DNA of 46,048 bases from Gammaproteobacteria bacterium (GCA_018812945.1 JAHJCM010000008.1:1-46048), one strand, 5' to 3'; positions 1-8,626 are shown, counted from the stretch's first letter. The notes: generated by a model from the letters alone, not told the origin. Numbers and translations are program-made.

Positions 1-1578
1 GTCCCACCAGCCATCGGCTTGCATGCAGCGGGCCGCTTGAATAAAGCGGTCGCAGAACACATCGAAATCAGAATCGGTGTAGTTGTGGCTGAAAATCATT
101 CGCCCTGAACCTACCCAACTCAACATCACGCCAGCTTGCAACAGGTAAAACTGAAACATCCAGTTAAAACGCGATGGGGTGTTGTAAAGAATGGTGAAAA
201 TTGAAGTCATGTTTTGCACTTCAACTGGCAATTCCAGTTCCGTCAGGCGTTTGTTCAGTGCTGCACGCCTTGTGTTCCAGACGGTGTCGACGTTCTGATA
301 CATCCGTTCCACTTCAACACCATCAATGTGCCTTAGAAACAGGTTCATGGTTTGCATCACGTAAGGGTGTGAATTGAATGTACCCCGAGCAAAGCAGATA
401 TCAGCTGGCTTGTCGTTGCGGTAGCGTTTCATCAATTCGGCTTTTCCACACAGCACACCCACAGGCAGGCCACCACCCAGAGTTTTGCCATAGGTCACCA
501 TGTCGGCACGCACCCCAAAATAATCTTGTGCGCCACCTTTGGCCAGGCGGAATCCCAGAAACACTTCATCGAGTATCAACACAATGCCGTTCTCGGTGCA
601 CACCTGTCTAAGCTTTTTTAGCCATTGGGTGTAGGCCTCTTTGTCATAACCCGCTTTGCGGCCGCTGCTGATCAAGGCGGAGTCACCGGGTGCGTTGCTA
701 TTGGGGTGCAAGGCTTGCAGCGGGTTTACCAATACGCAGGCAATGTCTTTTCGGGTGGCCAGTACATGCAGTGTGCGTTGGCTCATCTCTTGTAGCGTCA
801 ATGTTCTATCAGCGCTCACCGGGTTACCCACACCGGGTTGTACATCGCCCCACCAGCCATGGTAGGCACCCGCAAAACGCACGATGCGTTGTCGACCAGT
901 GTGGTATTGCGCAAGGCGCACGGCCTGCATCACGGCCTCAGTTCCGCTCATGTGGTATGAAATTTCATCCTGACCGGCCAATGCCAATATTCTGCGCGTA
1001 TTGTCCAGCACCACCGGGTGAAAGGGGCCAAGCACAGGCCCCAATGGGTCCATGTCGATGGCTGCCTGGCGGATAAAACTTTTGTAAGTGTCGTAGCCCA
1101 GCAGGTTGGTGCCGTAGGCACCAGTCACGTCGATGTAAGCATTGCCATCGATGTCCCACAGATGAACACCCTCTGATTTACTCAGAAAAAGTGCAGGCAA
1201 CAAATTCTCGTTGACCATGTTTCTAAACTGGAAGGGAACGCGGTACTTGTGAGTAAACTGCGCATCGGAAATGCTGCTGATGGCCTGTTCCAGCAATCGT
1301 TTGCCCTGTGGTGCACGCCCCAGCAGGTCGTGGGACAAATTCTGGAAACCTTTGCGGCGCTTCTCAACGAGCGCATCGTTGGCACCGTCACAGTTGAAAA
1401 ACGAATCACCTTCCAGGCTGTAATGCGGTATCAGTTTCGACACGCGCTTGGCCATGCGAACATGGCCGCTTAAGCCGGGGTGTTTGGCGCGCGACAGCTG
1501 AAGCCGGCGGTGCGCTTTGAATACAAGGTATGCACTGGCGCTGGCGCCAATGAGTAAAGTCAGGCTGTCAAGGTTCAT
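1..1578 (-). CDS. Class III PLP-dependent aminotransferase, membrane-anchored, partial (left edge)
   Basis: Reading the minus strand from the ATG at 1576-1578 gives an uninterrupted frame of 526 codons that runs off the left edge, so the C-terminus is missing. The fold is that of class III (ornithine/GSA aminotransferase-like) PLP enzymes. MSGTEAVMQAVRLA is the phosphate-binding region, AYHGWWG follows, ILDEVF carries the cofactor-binding Asp at about residue 337, and TYGKTLGGGLPVG carries the Schiff-base Lys at about 365. The first 25 residues (LTLLIGASASAYLVF) look like a membrane anchor or uncleaved signal. About 120 extra residues precede the enzyme core, which glutamate-1-semialdehyde aminomutase (about 430 aa) lacks, so annotating it as HemL would be unsafe. 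It is divergent from psd (134-base gap). Substrate unknown. Confidence 0.85.
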   Translation of the reverse strand, partial: MNLDSLTLLIGASASAYLVFKAHRRLQLSRAKHPGLSGHVRMAKRVSKLIPHYSLEGDSFFNCDGANDALVEKRRKGFQNLSHDLLGRAPQGKRLLEQAISSISDAQFTHKYRVPFQFRNMVNENLLPALFLSKSEGVHLWDIDGNAYIDVTGAYGTNLLGYDTYKSFIRQAAIDMDPLGPVLGPFHPVVLDNTRRILALAGQDEISYHMSGTEAVMQAVRLAQYHTGRQRIVRFAGAYHGWWGDVQPGVGNPVSADRTLTLQEMSQRTLHVLATRKDIACVLVNPLQALHPNSNAPGDSALISSGRKAGYDKEAYTQWLKKLRQVCTENGIVLILDEVFLGFRLAKGGAQDYFGVRADMVTYGKTLGGGLPVGVLCGKAELMKRYRNDKPADICFARGTFNSHPYVMQTMNLFLRHIDGVEVERMYQNVDTVWNTRRAALNKRLTELELPVEVQNMTSIFTILYNTPSRFNWMFQFYLLQAGVMLSWVGSGRMIFSHNYTDSDFDVFCDRFIQAARCMQADGWWD

Positions 1579-1712
1579 ACACATTTCTGTCAAATACAAC
1601 AGGTAAGGTTGTACGCCATCTCGGTGACAGGCTGATTAAATTGCAAAAAAATACACAGGCATATTCTGCGCATCAGGCGTCCCGCATTCGGTTACAGGAG
1701 AGTGCCAACTTC

Positions 1713-2513
1713 ATGCTGACCAATCGAATCCCTCGCTTGTTCAGCTCCTGGTTGATGGGCAAGGTGAGCAAAATCAAACACCCGTGGTTTGCCCAGCCAG
1801 CCTTGTGGTTGTGGCGCCAATTTGCCGATTTAAACCTGCACGAGGCGCAAAAGCAGCAGTTCAACTCCATTCATGATTGTTTTACCCGTGCATTGAAGCC
1901 GGGTATGCGGCCTGTGGCTACAAGTGCCTTGTGCACCAGCCCTTGTGATGGAATTCTGGGCGCCCATGGCCTAGTGGAGGACGGCAGCCTGCTTCAGGTT
2001 AAAGGCTTTCCTTACGCAATCGAAGAATTGCTGGTAGACCCAGTACTTGCGATGAAATTTCATGGGCATCGATACCTTACCATCCGGATTACAGCCAGCA
2101 TGTATCACCGTATGCATTCCCCAATTGATGGAGTGGTGGACCAAGTGGATTACATTCACGGGGATACATGGAATGTAAACCCCGTGGCCTTGAAACGCGT
2201 AGAAAAGCTGTTTTGTAAAAATGAGCGTGCGGTGTTGAGCGGCAAAACCGTGCAAGGTGAACCGTTCGCCATCGTACCGGTGGCGGCCATCCTGGTTGCG
2301 GGCATTCGCTTGCATTGCACTGGGCGTGTGTTTAATCAAACCGACCGCGGGCCTCAACGCGTGCGCACCCACATGCCCATTCACAAGGGAGAAGAGCTTG
2401 GGTGGTTTGAGCACGGCTCCACCATTGTGTTGTTGGTGCCACCACGCTGGAATCTTGTCGAGGGCTTAAGTGAAGGAAGCCGATTATTCATGGGGCAAGC
2501 CCTGTTTGAATAA
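1713..2513 (+). CDS. psd: Phosphatidylserine decarboxylase proenzyme
   Basis: Pyruvoyl-dependent enzyme that decarboxylates phosphatidylserine to phosphatidylethanolamine at the inner membrane. The family self-cleaves before a Ser that becomes the pyruvoyl group. Here that site is HGST, with Ser at about residue 236 of 266, leaving a short alpha chain of about 30 residues. The conserved MHSPIDGVV block lies near residue 130 and RTHMPIHKGEELG just before the cleavage site. I start at ATG 1713, which follows AGGAG at 1696-1700 and gives the family-like N-terminus LTNRIPRLFSSWLMG. An upstream in-frame TTG at 1641 would add 24 unconvincing residues. It heads a plus-strand gene series and is divergent from the anchored aminotransferase. 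Confidence 0.9.
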   Translation: MLTNRIPRLFSSWLMGKVSKIKHPWFAQPALWLWRQFADLNLHEAQKQQFNSIHDCFTRALKPGMRPVATSALCTSPCDGILGAHGLVEDGSLLQVKGFPYAIEELLVDPVLAMKFHGHRYLTIRITASMYHRMHSPIDGVVDQVDYIHGDTWNVNPVALKRVEKLFCKNERAVLSGKTVQGEPFAIVPVAAILVAGIRLHCTGRVFNQTDRGPQRVRTHMPIHKGEELGWFEHGSTIVLLVPPRWNLVEGLSEGSRLFMGQALFE

Positions 2514-2533
2514 TTCGGTTATTCTTTCGCCCT

Positions 2534-3277
2534 ATGGACATATTGATCAGCGAAGAAAAGGGCGTTCGCCAACTGCATTTCGGCAGTGACTGGGTGCAAG
2601 GGGCCATGCGTATTGCAAGGCCCTATGCACTCGAGCTTGAGTACACCCGCGAAATGATGGCTCCATTGCTGCTGAATTCTGACCCAAATTGGCCACGTTC
2701 CGCTTTGTTTGTTGGTCTTGGGGTGGGAGCCTTGCCCAAGTTTTTACACAAGCACAAGCCCGCCTGCAAAATCACCGTGGTGGAAATATCGCATGCAGTG
2801 GTTGCAGCTGCGCAAATGCATTTCAAACTGCCGCCGTTTTCCCCAAGCTTTCAGGTTGAAGTGAGTTGCGGCGCAGACTACGTGGCTATTGAGGCAAGCC
2901 GCAATTCCCGGCAATTCGATTTGATCATGGTGGACGGTTTTGATGGCAAAGCCAAGGTAGGTCCATTGAACTCGACTGCGTTTTACCTGAATTGCAAGGC
3001 CTTGTTGAGTGAGCAGGGGTACTTGGTCGCCAATCTTTTAAGCAATCAGAAAGATTCAACCCAGAGCAAGCAGCGCTTGCTGGATGCGTTCGATGGGCAT
3101 GCAATGGCTTTGTCGCCTTGCTCCAGTGGCAATGTGATCGCCGTGGCCCATGCTGGCGCTGGTTTTTCCTTCAGCGAGGCGGACTTGTACAGTAACTGCC
3201 AGCGCCTGAAAGATGAAACTGCCCTAAATTTGTCTAATACAGTGGCCAAACTCATCGAGGCTTGTCCCAAAGTTTAA
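2534..3277 (+). CDS. Spermidine synthase-like (SpeE-fold) protein
   Basis: The 247-residue protein has the Rossmann methyltransferase/aminopropyltransferase fold of the spermidine synthase family. ALFVGLGVGALPKFL (about residues 57-71) is the nucleotide-binding glycine loop, ITVVEIS supplies the acidic ribose-binding residue, and FDLIMVDGFDGKA (about 133-145) is the motif that in true SpeE carries the catalytic Asp. It is shorter than classic SpeE (about 280-300 aa) and has a reduced N-terminal beta domain, like the many stand-alone 'spermine/spermidine synthase domain' proteins of unproven activity. It starts 20 bases after psd, so co-transcription is likely. No good Shine-Dalgarno sequence precedes the ATG. 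Confidence 0.75.
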   Translation: MDILISEEKGVRQLHFGSDWVQGAMRIARPYALELEYTREMMAPLLLNSDPNWPRSALFVGLGVGALPKFLHKHKPACKITVVEISHAVVAAAQMHFKLPPFSPSFQVEVSCGADYVAIEASRNSRQFDLIMVDGFDGKAKVGPLNSTAFYLNCKALLSEQGYLVANLLSNQKDSTQSKQRLLDAFDGHAMALSPCSSGNVIAVAHAGAGFSFSEADLYSNCQRLKDETALNLSNTVAKLIEACPKV

Positions 3278-3328
3278 ATTGCATGCCTAAAATAGGACAC
3301 AAATTAAACTTACAGAGACTCTGCAGCC

Positions 3329-3778
3329 ATGCAAAACAATCAAGAATCCATTTGGTTTTCCACTCCCAATCTGGAAAACATGAATGCCATGTGTAAAAAC
3401 ACAGCCTGTGAGGCTTTGGGCATCGAAATCACCGAAGTGGGGCCCGACTACATTCGCGGCACCATGCCTGCAGACACCCGAACGTTTCAGCCCTTTGGCC
3501 TGGTTCATGGCGGAGCAAATGTGGTGCTTGCTGAAACCTTGGGAAGTATTGGCGCCAATTTGCTGGTTGACAACAGCAAATTTTATTGCGTCGGGCAAGA
3601 GGTCAACGCCAATCATCTGCGTGGCGTTAGAAGCGGCAAAGTGACGGGCACAGCCAAGTTATGGCATGCCGGCAAAAGCTCGCAAGTCTGGAATATTGAG
3701 CTGCACGATGACAGTGGAAAGCTCAGTTGTATTTCCAGACTCACCATGGCCGTCGTGCCTGTTCCCGGTTCAAAATAA
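3329..3778 (+). CDS. Hotdog-fold thioesterase, PaaI/MenI type
   Basis: A 149-residue single hotdog domain. The signature is FGLVHGGANVVLAETLGSIGAN at about residues 56-77, where HGG begins the long central helix and Glu 70 (in LAETLGS) is in the usual position of the catalytic acid in the PaaI / 1,4-dihydroxy-2-naphthoyl-CoA hydrolase group. VGQEVNANHLRG is the matching second strand. Such enzymes hydrolyse acyl- or aryl-CoA thioesters in the cytoplasm. The substrate cannot be assigned: no menaquinone or phenylacetate genes are nearby. Only 3 bases separate it from the following DUF2237 gene, suggesting translational coupling. Confidence 0.85.
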   Translation: MQNNQESIWFSTPNLENMNAMCKNTACEALGIEITEVGPDYIRGTMPADTRTFQPFGLVHGGANVVLAETLGSIGANLLVDNSKFYCVGQEVNANHLRGVRSGKVTGTAKLWHAGKSSQVWNIELHDDSGKLSCISRLTMAVVPVPGSK

Positions 3779-3781
3779 TTC

Positions 3782-4162
3782 ATGTCGAAAGTTACTGTGA
3801 AACAAGATAAAAATGTTCTCGGCGGGCCCTTGCTTGCCTGCTCCTATGCGCCACTCACTGGTTTTATGCGAGACGGTTGTTGTAGTACCGGTCCCAACGA
3901 TTTAGGTCGGCATGTAGTGTGTGCAAAAGTCACTCAAGAGTTTCTGGAATTCCAGTTGCGCATGGGCAATGATCTCATCAGCCCTATGCCCCAATATCGA
4001 TTTGCCGGGCTGAAGCCCGGAGACCGATGGTGTGTATGTGCCAGCCGTTGGCTGGAGGCCTATGAGGCTGGGGTGGCGCCACCTGTGTATTTGGAGGGAA
4101 CCAATCAAACCGCACTGGATATCATCCCTTTGGAAACCCTGCTTGAACATTCAATTGTTTAG
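3782..4162 (+). CDS. DUF2237 family protein
   Basis: A 126-residue protein matching the small DUF2237 family, whose function is not established. Recognisable blocks are NVLGGPLLACSY near the start, TGFMRDGCCSTGPNDLG (about residues 26-42), HVVCAKVTQEFLEFQ and PGDRWCVCASRWLEA, ending with the acidic/aromatic patch around APPVYLEGTNQ. Several Cys residues (two adjacent in GCC, two more in CVCA) are conserved features of the family. It lies 3 bases after the thioesterase gene and 8 bases before the methyltransferase gene, so it is embedded in an operon. Confidence 0.8.
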   Translation: MSKVTVKQDKNVLGGPLLACSYAPLTGFMRDGCCSTGPNDLGRHVVCAKVTQEFLEFQLRMGNDLISPMPQYRFAGLKPGDRWCVCASRWLEAYEAGVAPPVYLEGTNQTALDIIPLETLLEHSIV

Positions 4163-4170
4163 AGGATCTC

Positions 4171-5043
4171 ATGGTTAAAAAACTGGCCTCGCAGTGGCTG
4201 TCTGCTGCTCGCATCAGTCCTACGGCTTTGTACACGGGGCAGGTTTGGCAAACCACAGGTCGTTCTATTCCTGAATTGAAATCCATGCCTGCCAGTGCAT
4301 TGCACCTTGCACTGGCGCCTACCATGTTTGTGTCCAGAAGTTTCGGTGGCCCGACACTGGAAGATTTTCTGTTGGCCCGGCACGATCTGATCGATCATCA
4401 TCTGACTGAACTGATTGAGTCAGGAAAAGTCACTCAAATCATTGAGATAGCAGCGGGTTTGTCGCCTCGTGGAAGCCGTTTTGTTGAGCGCTACGGCGAC
4501 AAGATTACCTATATTGAAGCTGATCTGCCAGGTATGGTCGCTCAAAAGAAAAAGCTGCTGGCCACACGCCTGAGGGCTTGCCCGAATCACCACATCAAGG
4601 TGGTGGACGCTTTTGCCGAGCAGGGTGCACACAGTCTGGATGGTTTGGCCATGCAGTTGGATACCAGCCAAGGCTTGGCGGTGGTGACTGAAGGACTGCT
4701 AAATTATTTTGACAAAGACTCCGTACAGAACCTGTGGACCAGAATTTCTTCGACTTTGGCGCAGTTTCAGCAGGGGGCTTATCTTTCCGACATTCACTTG
4801 CAGGCCCAAAACTCCGATCCTCTTGCACAGGCTTTCGTTGCAGGCCTTGGTATTTTTGTTCGGGGCAAAGTGCACCTGCATTTTGAAACAGCAGGTCATT
4901 TGCAATTGGCCATGGAGGAACTGGGTATGGCTTGCCAAGTGCTTAAGCCCAGCGACTTTGCAGCGCAAATTCCTGCGTGTTCAGGCAAAGGTGCAGACTT
5001 TTGTCGCATTCTGTTTGCGCGCCCCGCCAGTGCGGTAAAGTAG
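4171..5043 (+). CDS. SAM-dependent methyltransferase, leucine carboxyl methyltransferase (LCM/PPM1) family
   Basis: A 290-residue class I methyltransferase. ITQIIEIAAGLSPRGSRF(V) at about residues 87-104 is the SAM-binding motif with a family-typical AAGLSPRG loop; ITYIEADLPGM holds the acidic residue that binds the SAM ribose, and VVTEGLLNYFD is the LCM-family post-motif. Bacterial members methylate carboxylates or unknown small acceptors; the eukaryotic PP2A reaction should not be transferred here. An RBS (GAGGATCTC) precedes the ATG. It sits 8 bases downstream of the DUF2237 gene and 38 bases upstream of the DUF1329 gene. Confidence 0.8.
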   Translation: MVKKLASQWLSAARISPTALYTGQVWQTTGRSIPELKSMPASALHLALAPTMFVSRSFGGPTLEDFLLARHDLIDHHLTELIESGKVTQIIEIAAGLSPRGSRFVERYGDKITYIEADLPGMVAQKKKLLATRLRACPNHHIKVVDAFAEQGAHSLDGLAMQLDTSQGLAVVTEGLLNYFDKDSVQNLWTRISSTLAQFQQGAYLSDIHLQAQNSDPLAQAFVAGLGIFVRGKVHLHFETAGHLQLAMEELGMACQVLKPSDFAAQIPACSGKGADFCRILFARPASAVK

Positions 5044-5081
5044 ACTGACAAGAAAAAGCAGAACCACCAGCAGGAGACAAC

Positions 5082-6407
5082 ATGCGATTTGAATTATTGC
5101 GAGGCGTAGTGGCCTCGGCAATGTGGTTTGCCCTGAGCGGCACCGTTGCCATCGCCCAAACCGGTTCAGTGAACGCCTTGGGCGCTGAAATAGCCGGCAA
5201 TGCGGCCGGTACCATTCCTGAGTGGACTGGAGGGCTTACCAAAGCGCCAGCCGGGTTTGATCCCAAAAAGGGCTACGTTGATCCATTTGCAGGTGAAAAA
5301 CCCTTGTTCGTGGTGAACCAGAGTAATTTGGCTCAGCATGAGAAATTTTTGCCTGCCGGGCAAATCGCCTTGATCAAACGCTATCCGAACTACAGCATTC
5401 CCGTTTACAAAACACATCGCACGGCCGCATTTTCTTCAGAGATGATGACCAGTATCGGAGCCGAAGCTGGCAAGGCCAAGCTGGCGCATGGCGGCCTTGC
5501 GGTTGAGGGGGTTCAATCCACCAGCGTGCCTTTCCCTCAACCCAAAAACGGTCTTGAGGCGGTCTGGAATACTTTGCTTCGTCGTCCGGCACAAACTTTA
5601 AGGTCGCACACAGCTGGCTTTGTGGCAGGCAATGGCAGCAAGCCGATTACATTTGCCAGCAGCCAAACCATTGCGTGGGCGCCAGCAATCGGCAAGGCAG
5701 GCAGCACGCTGTTGTTTGCACTGATCGGCGAATCGACCAAGCCTTCCGCACAATCAGGCGAAGCGTTGTTGGTGCTTGACACCCTCAATTTTAAAGAGGA
5801 TGCGCGTAATGCATGGATCGTGAATTCCGGTCAGCGCCGGGTATTGCGCGCACCTGAACTGGTACATGCAGCACCGGCGGGCAATACCGATGCTTTGCGT
5901 ACTGTGGACGATATTTATGGATTCAATGGTTCACCAGAACGATTTGAGTGGAAGCTCCTTGGCAAGCGTGAAATGTACATTCCTTATAACAACTACAAGC
6001 TAAGCGACAAAAGCCTGAAGTACGACAACATGCTCAGTGATGCTTTTTTGAAACCGGAGCTGACACGTTTTGAACTGCACCGTGTTTGGGTCATTGAAGG
6101 CACCTTGAAGCAGGGCGCCGAACATATCTATTCCAAGCGCACCATGTATGTGGATGAAGACAGCTGGTATGTGGCCCTGATGGACCAGTACGACACCAAG
6201 GGAGAATTGTGGCGCGTCAAAATGTTGTATCTGATGCAAGCTTACGATGCGCCGGGCTTGTACACCGCCGGTGAAGTACAACATGATTTGAATGCTCGCA
6301 AGTCTGTATTCAGTGCTTTCCAGAATGAGGAACCTGCCACTGAATTCAATGTGGCCGTGAAACCGGGCGACTTTACGCCCGCTGCACTTCGTAAACTGAT
6401 GCGCTGA
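5082..6407 (+). CDS. DUF1329 periplasmic protein (outer-membrane lipoprotein-sorting-like)
   Basis: A 441-residue exported protein of the DUF1329 family. The N-terminus (LLRGVVASAMWFALSGTVAIAQ) is a cleavable signal peptide. The mature protein opens with the family hallmark GNAAGTIPEWTGG (about residues 39-51) and contains YIPYNNYKLSD (about 302-312) and the FELHRVWVIEGTLK and MYVDEDSWYVAL segments that relate the family to LolB-like lipid-binding barrels. An AGGAGA ribosome-binding site precedes the ATG. In pseudomonads DUF1329 genes typically pair with DUF1302 and an RND permease in lipid or sterol transport clusters; neither partner is present here. Confidence 0.85.
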   Translation: MRFELLRGVVASAMWFALSGTVAIAQTGSVNALGAEIAGNAAGTIPEWTGGLTKAPAGFDPKKGYVDPFAGEKPLFVVNQSNLAQHEKFLPAGQIALIKRYPNYSIPVYKTHRTAAFSSEMMTSIGAEAGKAKLAHGGLAVEGVQSTSVPFPQPKNGLEAVWNTLLRRPAQTLRSHTAGFVAGNGSKPITFASSQTIAWAPAIGKAGSTLLFALIGESTKPSAQSGEALLVLDTLNFKEDARNAWIVNSGQRRVLRAPELVHAAPAGNTDALRTVDDIYGFNGSPERFEWKLLGKREMYIPYNNYKLSDKSLKYDNMLSDAFLKPELTRFELHRVWVIEGTLKQGAEHIYSKRTMYVDEDSWYVALMDQYDTKGELWRVKMLYLMQAYDAPGLYTAGEVQHDLNARKSVFSAFQNEEPATEFNVAVKPGDFTPAALRKLMR

Positions 6408-6517
6408 TCCTGAGTGAAAATGCTTTGGTGATTTAGAGTGCTTTTTCATCAGCACCGGGCGACCAGCTACTACAATGTCGCCCAACTTACTTTGTATTCG
6501 CAAGGACTTTTCGCAGC

Positions 6518-7945
6518 ATGGCCGAGCAGGACAAACCCGACAACTCCGAAGCCAATTCGGAGGCTATCGCCGATGGCAGCACCATGGACCGCATCAAAAC
6601 CGGTGCCTTTGAGCGAAATGTTGCATTGACACGCATGGGGGTGGGTGCGGGTGCCAAAATTGCAGGGCATACGGTTCGCAATTTCTTCCGCCGTGGTGAA
6701 TCCAAGGACGAGGCCAATCGGAACTTTTATCGCGCGCAGGCCAAAGAACTGGCTGATGAGCTGGGTCGCCTGAAAGGTAGCGTGATGAAAGCAGGGCAAA
6801 TGCTTTCTCTCTATGGGCAATATTTTCTGCCCGAAGAGGCTGTCGAGGTGTTGGCCACCCTGCAGGACAATACGCCGGCGGTCAGCTGGTCATTCGTTGA
6901 GCCTCAACTGATTGATGCCTTGGGTGAAACAACAATAGCAAAACTCGATATTCATCGAAAGCCGATTGCTGCTGCATCCTTGGGCCAGGCTCATCTGGCG
7001 ACCATTAAGGCTACTGGTGAGCAGGTCGTTGTCAAAATTCAGTATCCCGGTGTGGCCAACGCGATTGACACGGACATTCGTACCCTGTCGAGGTTAATTT
7101 CTGCGACACGTTTGGCTCCCAAAGCACTTGATTTGACTGATGTGTTCAATGAACTACGCGACATGCTGGTTCGAGAGTGCGATTATGTCCAGGAGCGGGA
7201 ATTTACTGAAATATTCTATGACCGGCTTGTTGACGACAAGCGTTTTATCGTTCCGAAGGTTTATCCAGAATTTTGCGCGCAACGAGTGCTGACCACGCGT
7301 TATGAGCCCGGGTATTCCGTTTCTTCCAAAGAAGTGCAAGCCTTGTCGCAAAAACGCCGGAATGCCTTGGCACAGGGTTTTGCTGAACTTTTTGTCACTG
7401 AGTTTTTTGACTGGAATCTGGTTCAAACCGATCCTCATTTCGGAAACTACCGGGTTCGCATTGATCCCGATGCAGAGAACGATCAGATCGTAACGCTGGA
7501 TTTTGGTGCAACCCGTCCGTTCGACAAGTCCTTTGTTGACAGCTATGGGCGCATCGTTCGTGGATCGCTTCAGGCGGACCGGCGCGAGGTTGCTCAAGGT
7601 GTTTTAGAGATCGGTTTGATGGACGCCAACACTCCGCAATCCTTTCTGGAGGGGTTTGGCGATTTGACTGAGCTGATTGTTGAACCGTTTCGCAAGCCAT
7701 TTGACCCCATGGTGTCGGAGCGGCTTTACACCCCTGGGGGAGCTTATCGGTTTGGCGACACTGATTTGCCAGCTAGAGTGGGTCAGACTGCAGCATTGAA
7801 AATGATGTCCAAGCATTTCAAGATACCGCCTCAGGAAATCATATTCCTGCATCGGAGGATTGGCGGGGTGTTAGTCACCTTAAAAACTCTGCGAGCTGAA
7901 CTGCGCCTGCATGAGCTACTGAAGCCCTACTTGGATCTGAATTAA
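6518..7945 (+). CDS. ABC1/UbiB-family atypical kinase
   Basis: A 475-residue member of the ABC1 (AarF/UbiB/ADCK) protein-kinase-like family, whose members act as ATPases or kinases in isoprenoid quinone metabolism or other lipid-linked roles. Family landmarks are the KxGQ motif in GSVMKAGQMLSLYG (about residues 86-99), the Ala-rich nucleotide loop AAASLGQAHLA (about 150-160), the invariant Lys in VVVKIQYPG, the catalytic TDPHFGN (DPHPGN in most members) and the metal-binding LDFGATR. It lacks the C-terminal membrane helices of UbiB, so it is a paralog rather than UbiB itself. Its start follows AAGGA by about 11 bases. Confidence 0.85.
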   Translation: MAEQDKPDNSEANSEAIADGSTMDRIKTGAFERNVALTRMGVGAGAKIAGHTVRNFFRRGESKDEANRNFYRAQAKELADELGRLKGSVMKAGQMLSLYGQYFLPEEAVEVLATLQDNTPAVSWSFVEPQLIDALGETTIAKLDIHRKPIAAASLGQAHLATIKATGEQVVVKIQYPGVANAIDTDIRTLSRLISATRLAPKALDLTDVFNELRDMLVRECDYVQEREFTEIFYDRLVDDKRFIVPKVYPEFCAQRVLTTRYEPGYSVSSKEVQALSQKRRNALAQGFAELFVTEFFDWNLVQTDPHFGNYRVRIDPDAENDQIVTLDFGATRPFDKSFVDSYGRIVRGSLQADRREVAQGVLEIGLMDANTPQSFLEGFGDLTELIVEPFRKPFDPMVSERLYTPGGAYRFGDTDLPARVGQTAALKMMSKHFKIPPQEIIFLHRRIGGVLVTLKTLRAELRLHELLKPYLDLN

Positions 7946-8028
7946 GTTCCAATCCAGACAAATCTTCTTTGTCCGAAATTGTCAACGAGTTCGCTGTTTT
8001 GGTGTCAAAACAGGAGGAACCTTTGCGC

Positions 8029-8044
8029 CTTAGAGCGCTCTAAG
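8029..8044. promoter_or_regulatory. 16-bp perfect palindrome, candidate operator
   Basis: CTTAGAGCGCTCTAAG is its own reverse complement over all 16 bases. It lies in the 226-base gap between the ABC1 kinase and the receiver-like gene, about 130 bases before the latter's start. A strong AGGAGG lies just upstream (about 8012-8017), followed by a TTG that opens a six-codon frame ending inside the palindrome. Either a dimeric regulator site or a short leader is possible; no T-run follows, so it is not a standard terminator. Confidence 0.4.
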
Positions 8045-8171
8045 AGTGCGTTAATGGTTATCGCACTGCATATTGATTATCTTTATTGAGCATATAGAGT
8101 AATTTGCATTGCTCTACCCATCGGCTTGTGATCAAATGATAATAGTTGTCCTAGACAAAAAGGCGAACAGG

Positions 8172-8585
8172 ATGTCAACAGCGCAAGACTCAATCGGTGT
8201 GGTGGTACTGGAGCCCAACAAACAGTTGTTGGACAAAATTTGTGTGTTCGCTCAAAAAGTATGGGGTCATCACGAGGTTTTGCCCCGCCAAACAGGTAAA
8301 GAACTTGCGTTGGCCGCTGAGAATCTAGGTGTGGGGCTTGTGGTTGTTCGTGCAAGCTTCCAACGGTCAAGCGCCTTGATTCAGAACACTTTGCTGGACA
8401 TGTACGCGGCAGGCACACAAATCCTGATTATTCAGGACACACCCTTCAGAGTATCCGAGGCCACATGGGCTTCCTTTGCTGGGCTTCACTTTTTGTCGGA
8501 CAAAGCCACTGACGAGCAACTGAATGACTTGCTTACAATGACCTTGGTTCGCCACTGCATGCCCCAGTTCAACAAATTGATTTGA
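8172..8585 (+). CDS. Hypothetical protein, possible degenerate receiver domain
   Basis: No family recognised with certainty. From ATG 8172 (AAGG about 8 bases upstream) the product is 137 residues; earlier in-frame starts exist at 8136 (ATG) and 8109 (TTG). The alternation of hydrophobic strands resembles a CheY-like domain: IGVVVLEPNKQLLDKI as strand 1, GLVVVRAS as strand 3, TQILIIQDTPF as strand 4 and LHFLSDKAT as strand 5 with its Lys. The phosphoacceptor Asp expected at the end of strand 3 is absent (VRAS), so if the fold is right it would be a pseudo-receiver. No kinase lies adjacent; the nearest is at 10885. Confidence 0.6.
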   Translation: MSTAQDSIGVVVLEPNKQLLDKICVFAQKVWGHHEVLPRQTGKELALAAENLGVGLVVVRASFQRSSALIQNTLLDMYAAGTQILIIQDTPFRVSEATWASFAGLHFLSDKATDEQLNDLLTMTLVRHCMPQFNKLI

Positions 8586-8626
8586 CCTAGACAGACAATC
8601 TAAGTCATTTACAATTCCTCTGATTT

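Noticed and set aside
1-1578. Glutamate-1-semialdehyde 2,1-aminomutase (hemL)
   Set aside because: The fold and PLP motifs match, but the N-terminal anchor and about 120 extra residues do not fit HemL, so only the family is called.
6518-7945. UbiB proper
   Set aside because: The ABC1 motifs are there but the C-terminal transmembrane helices of UbiB are not, so it is called only as a family member.
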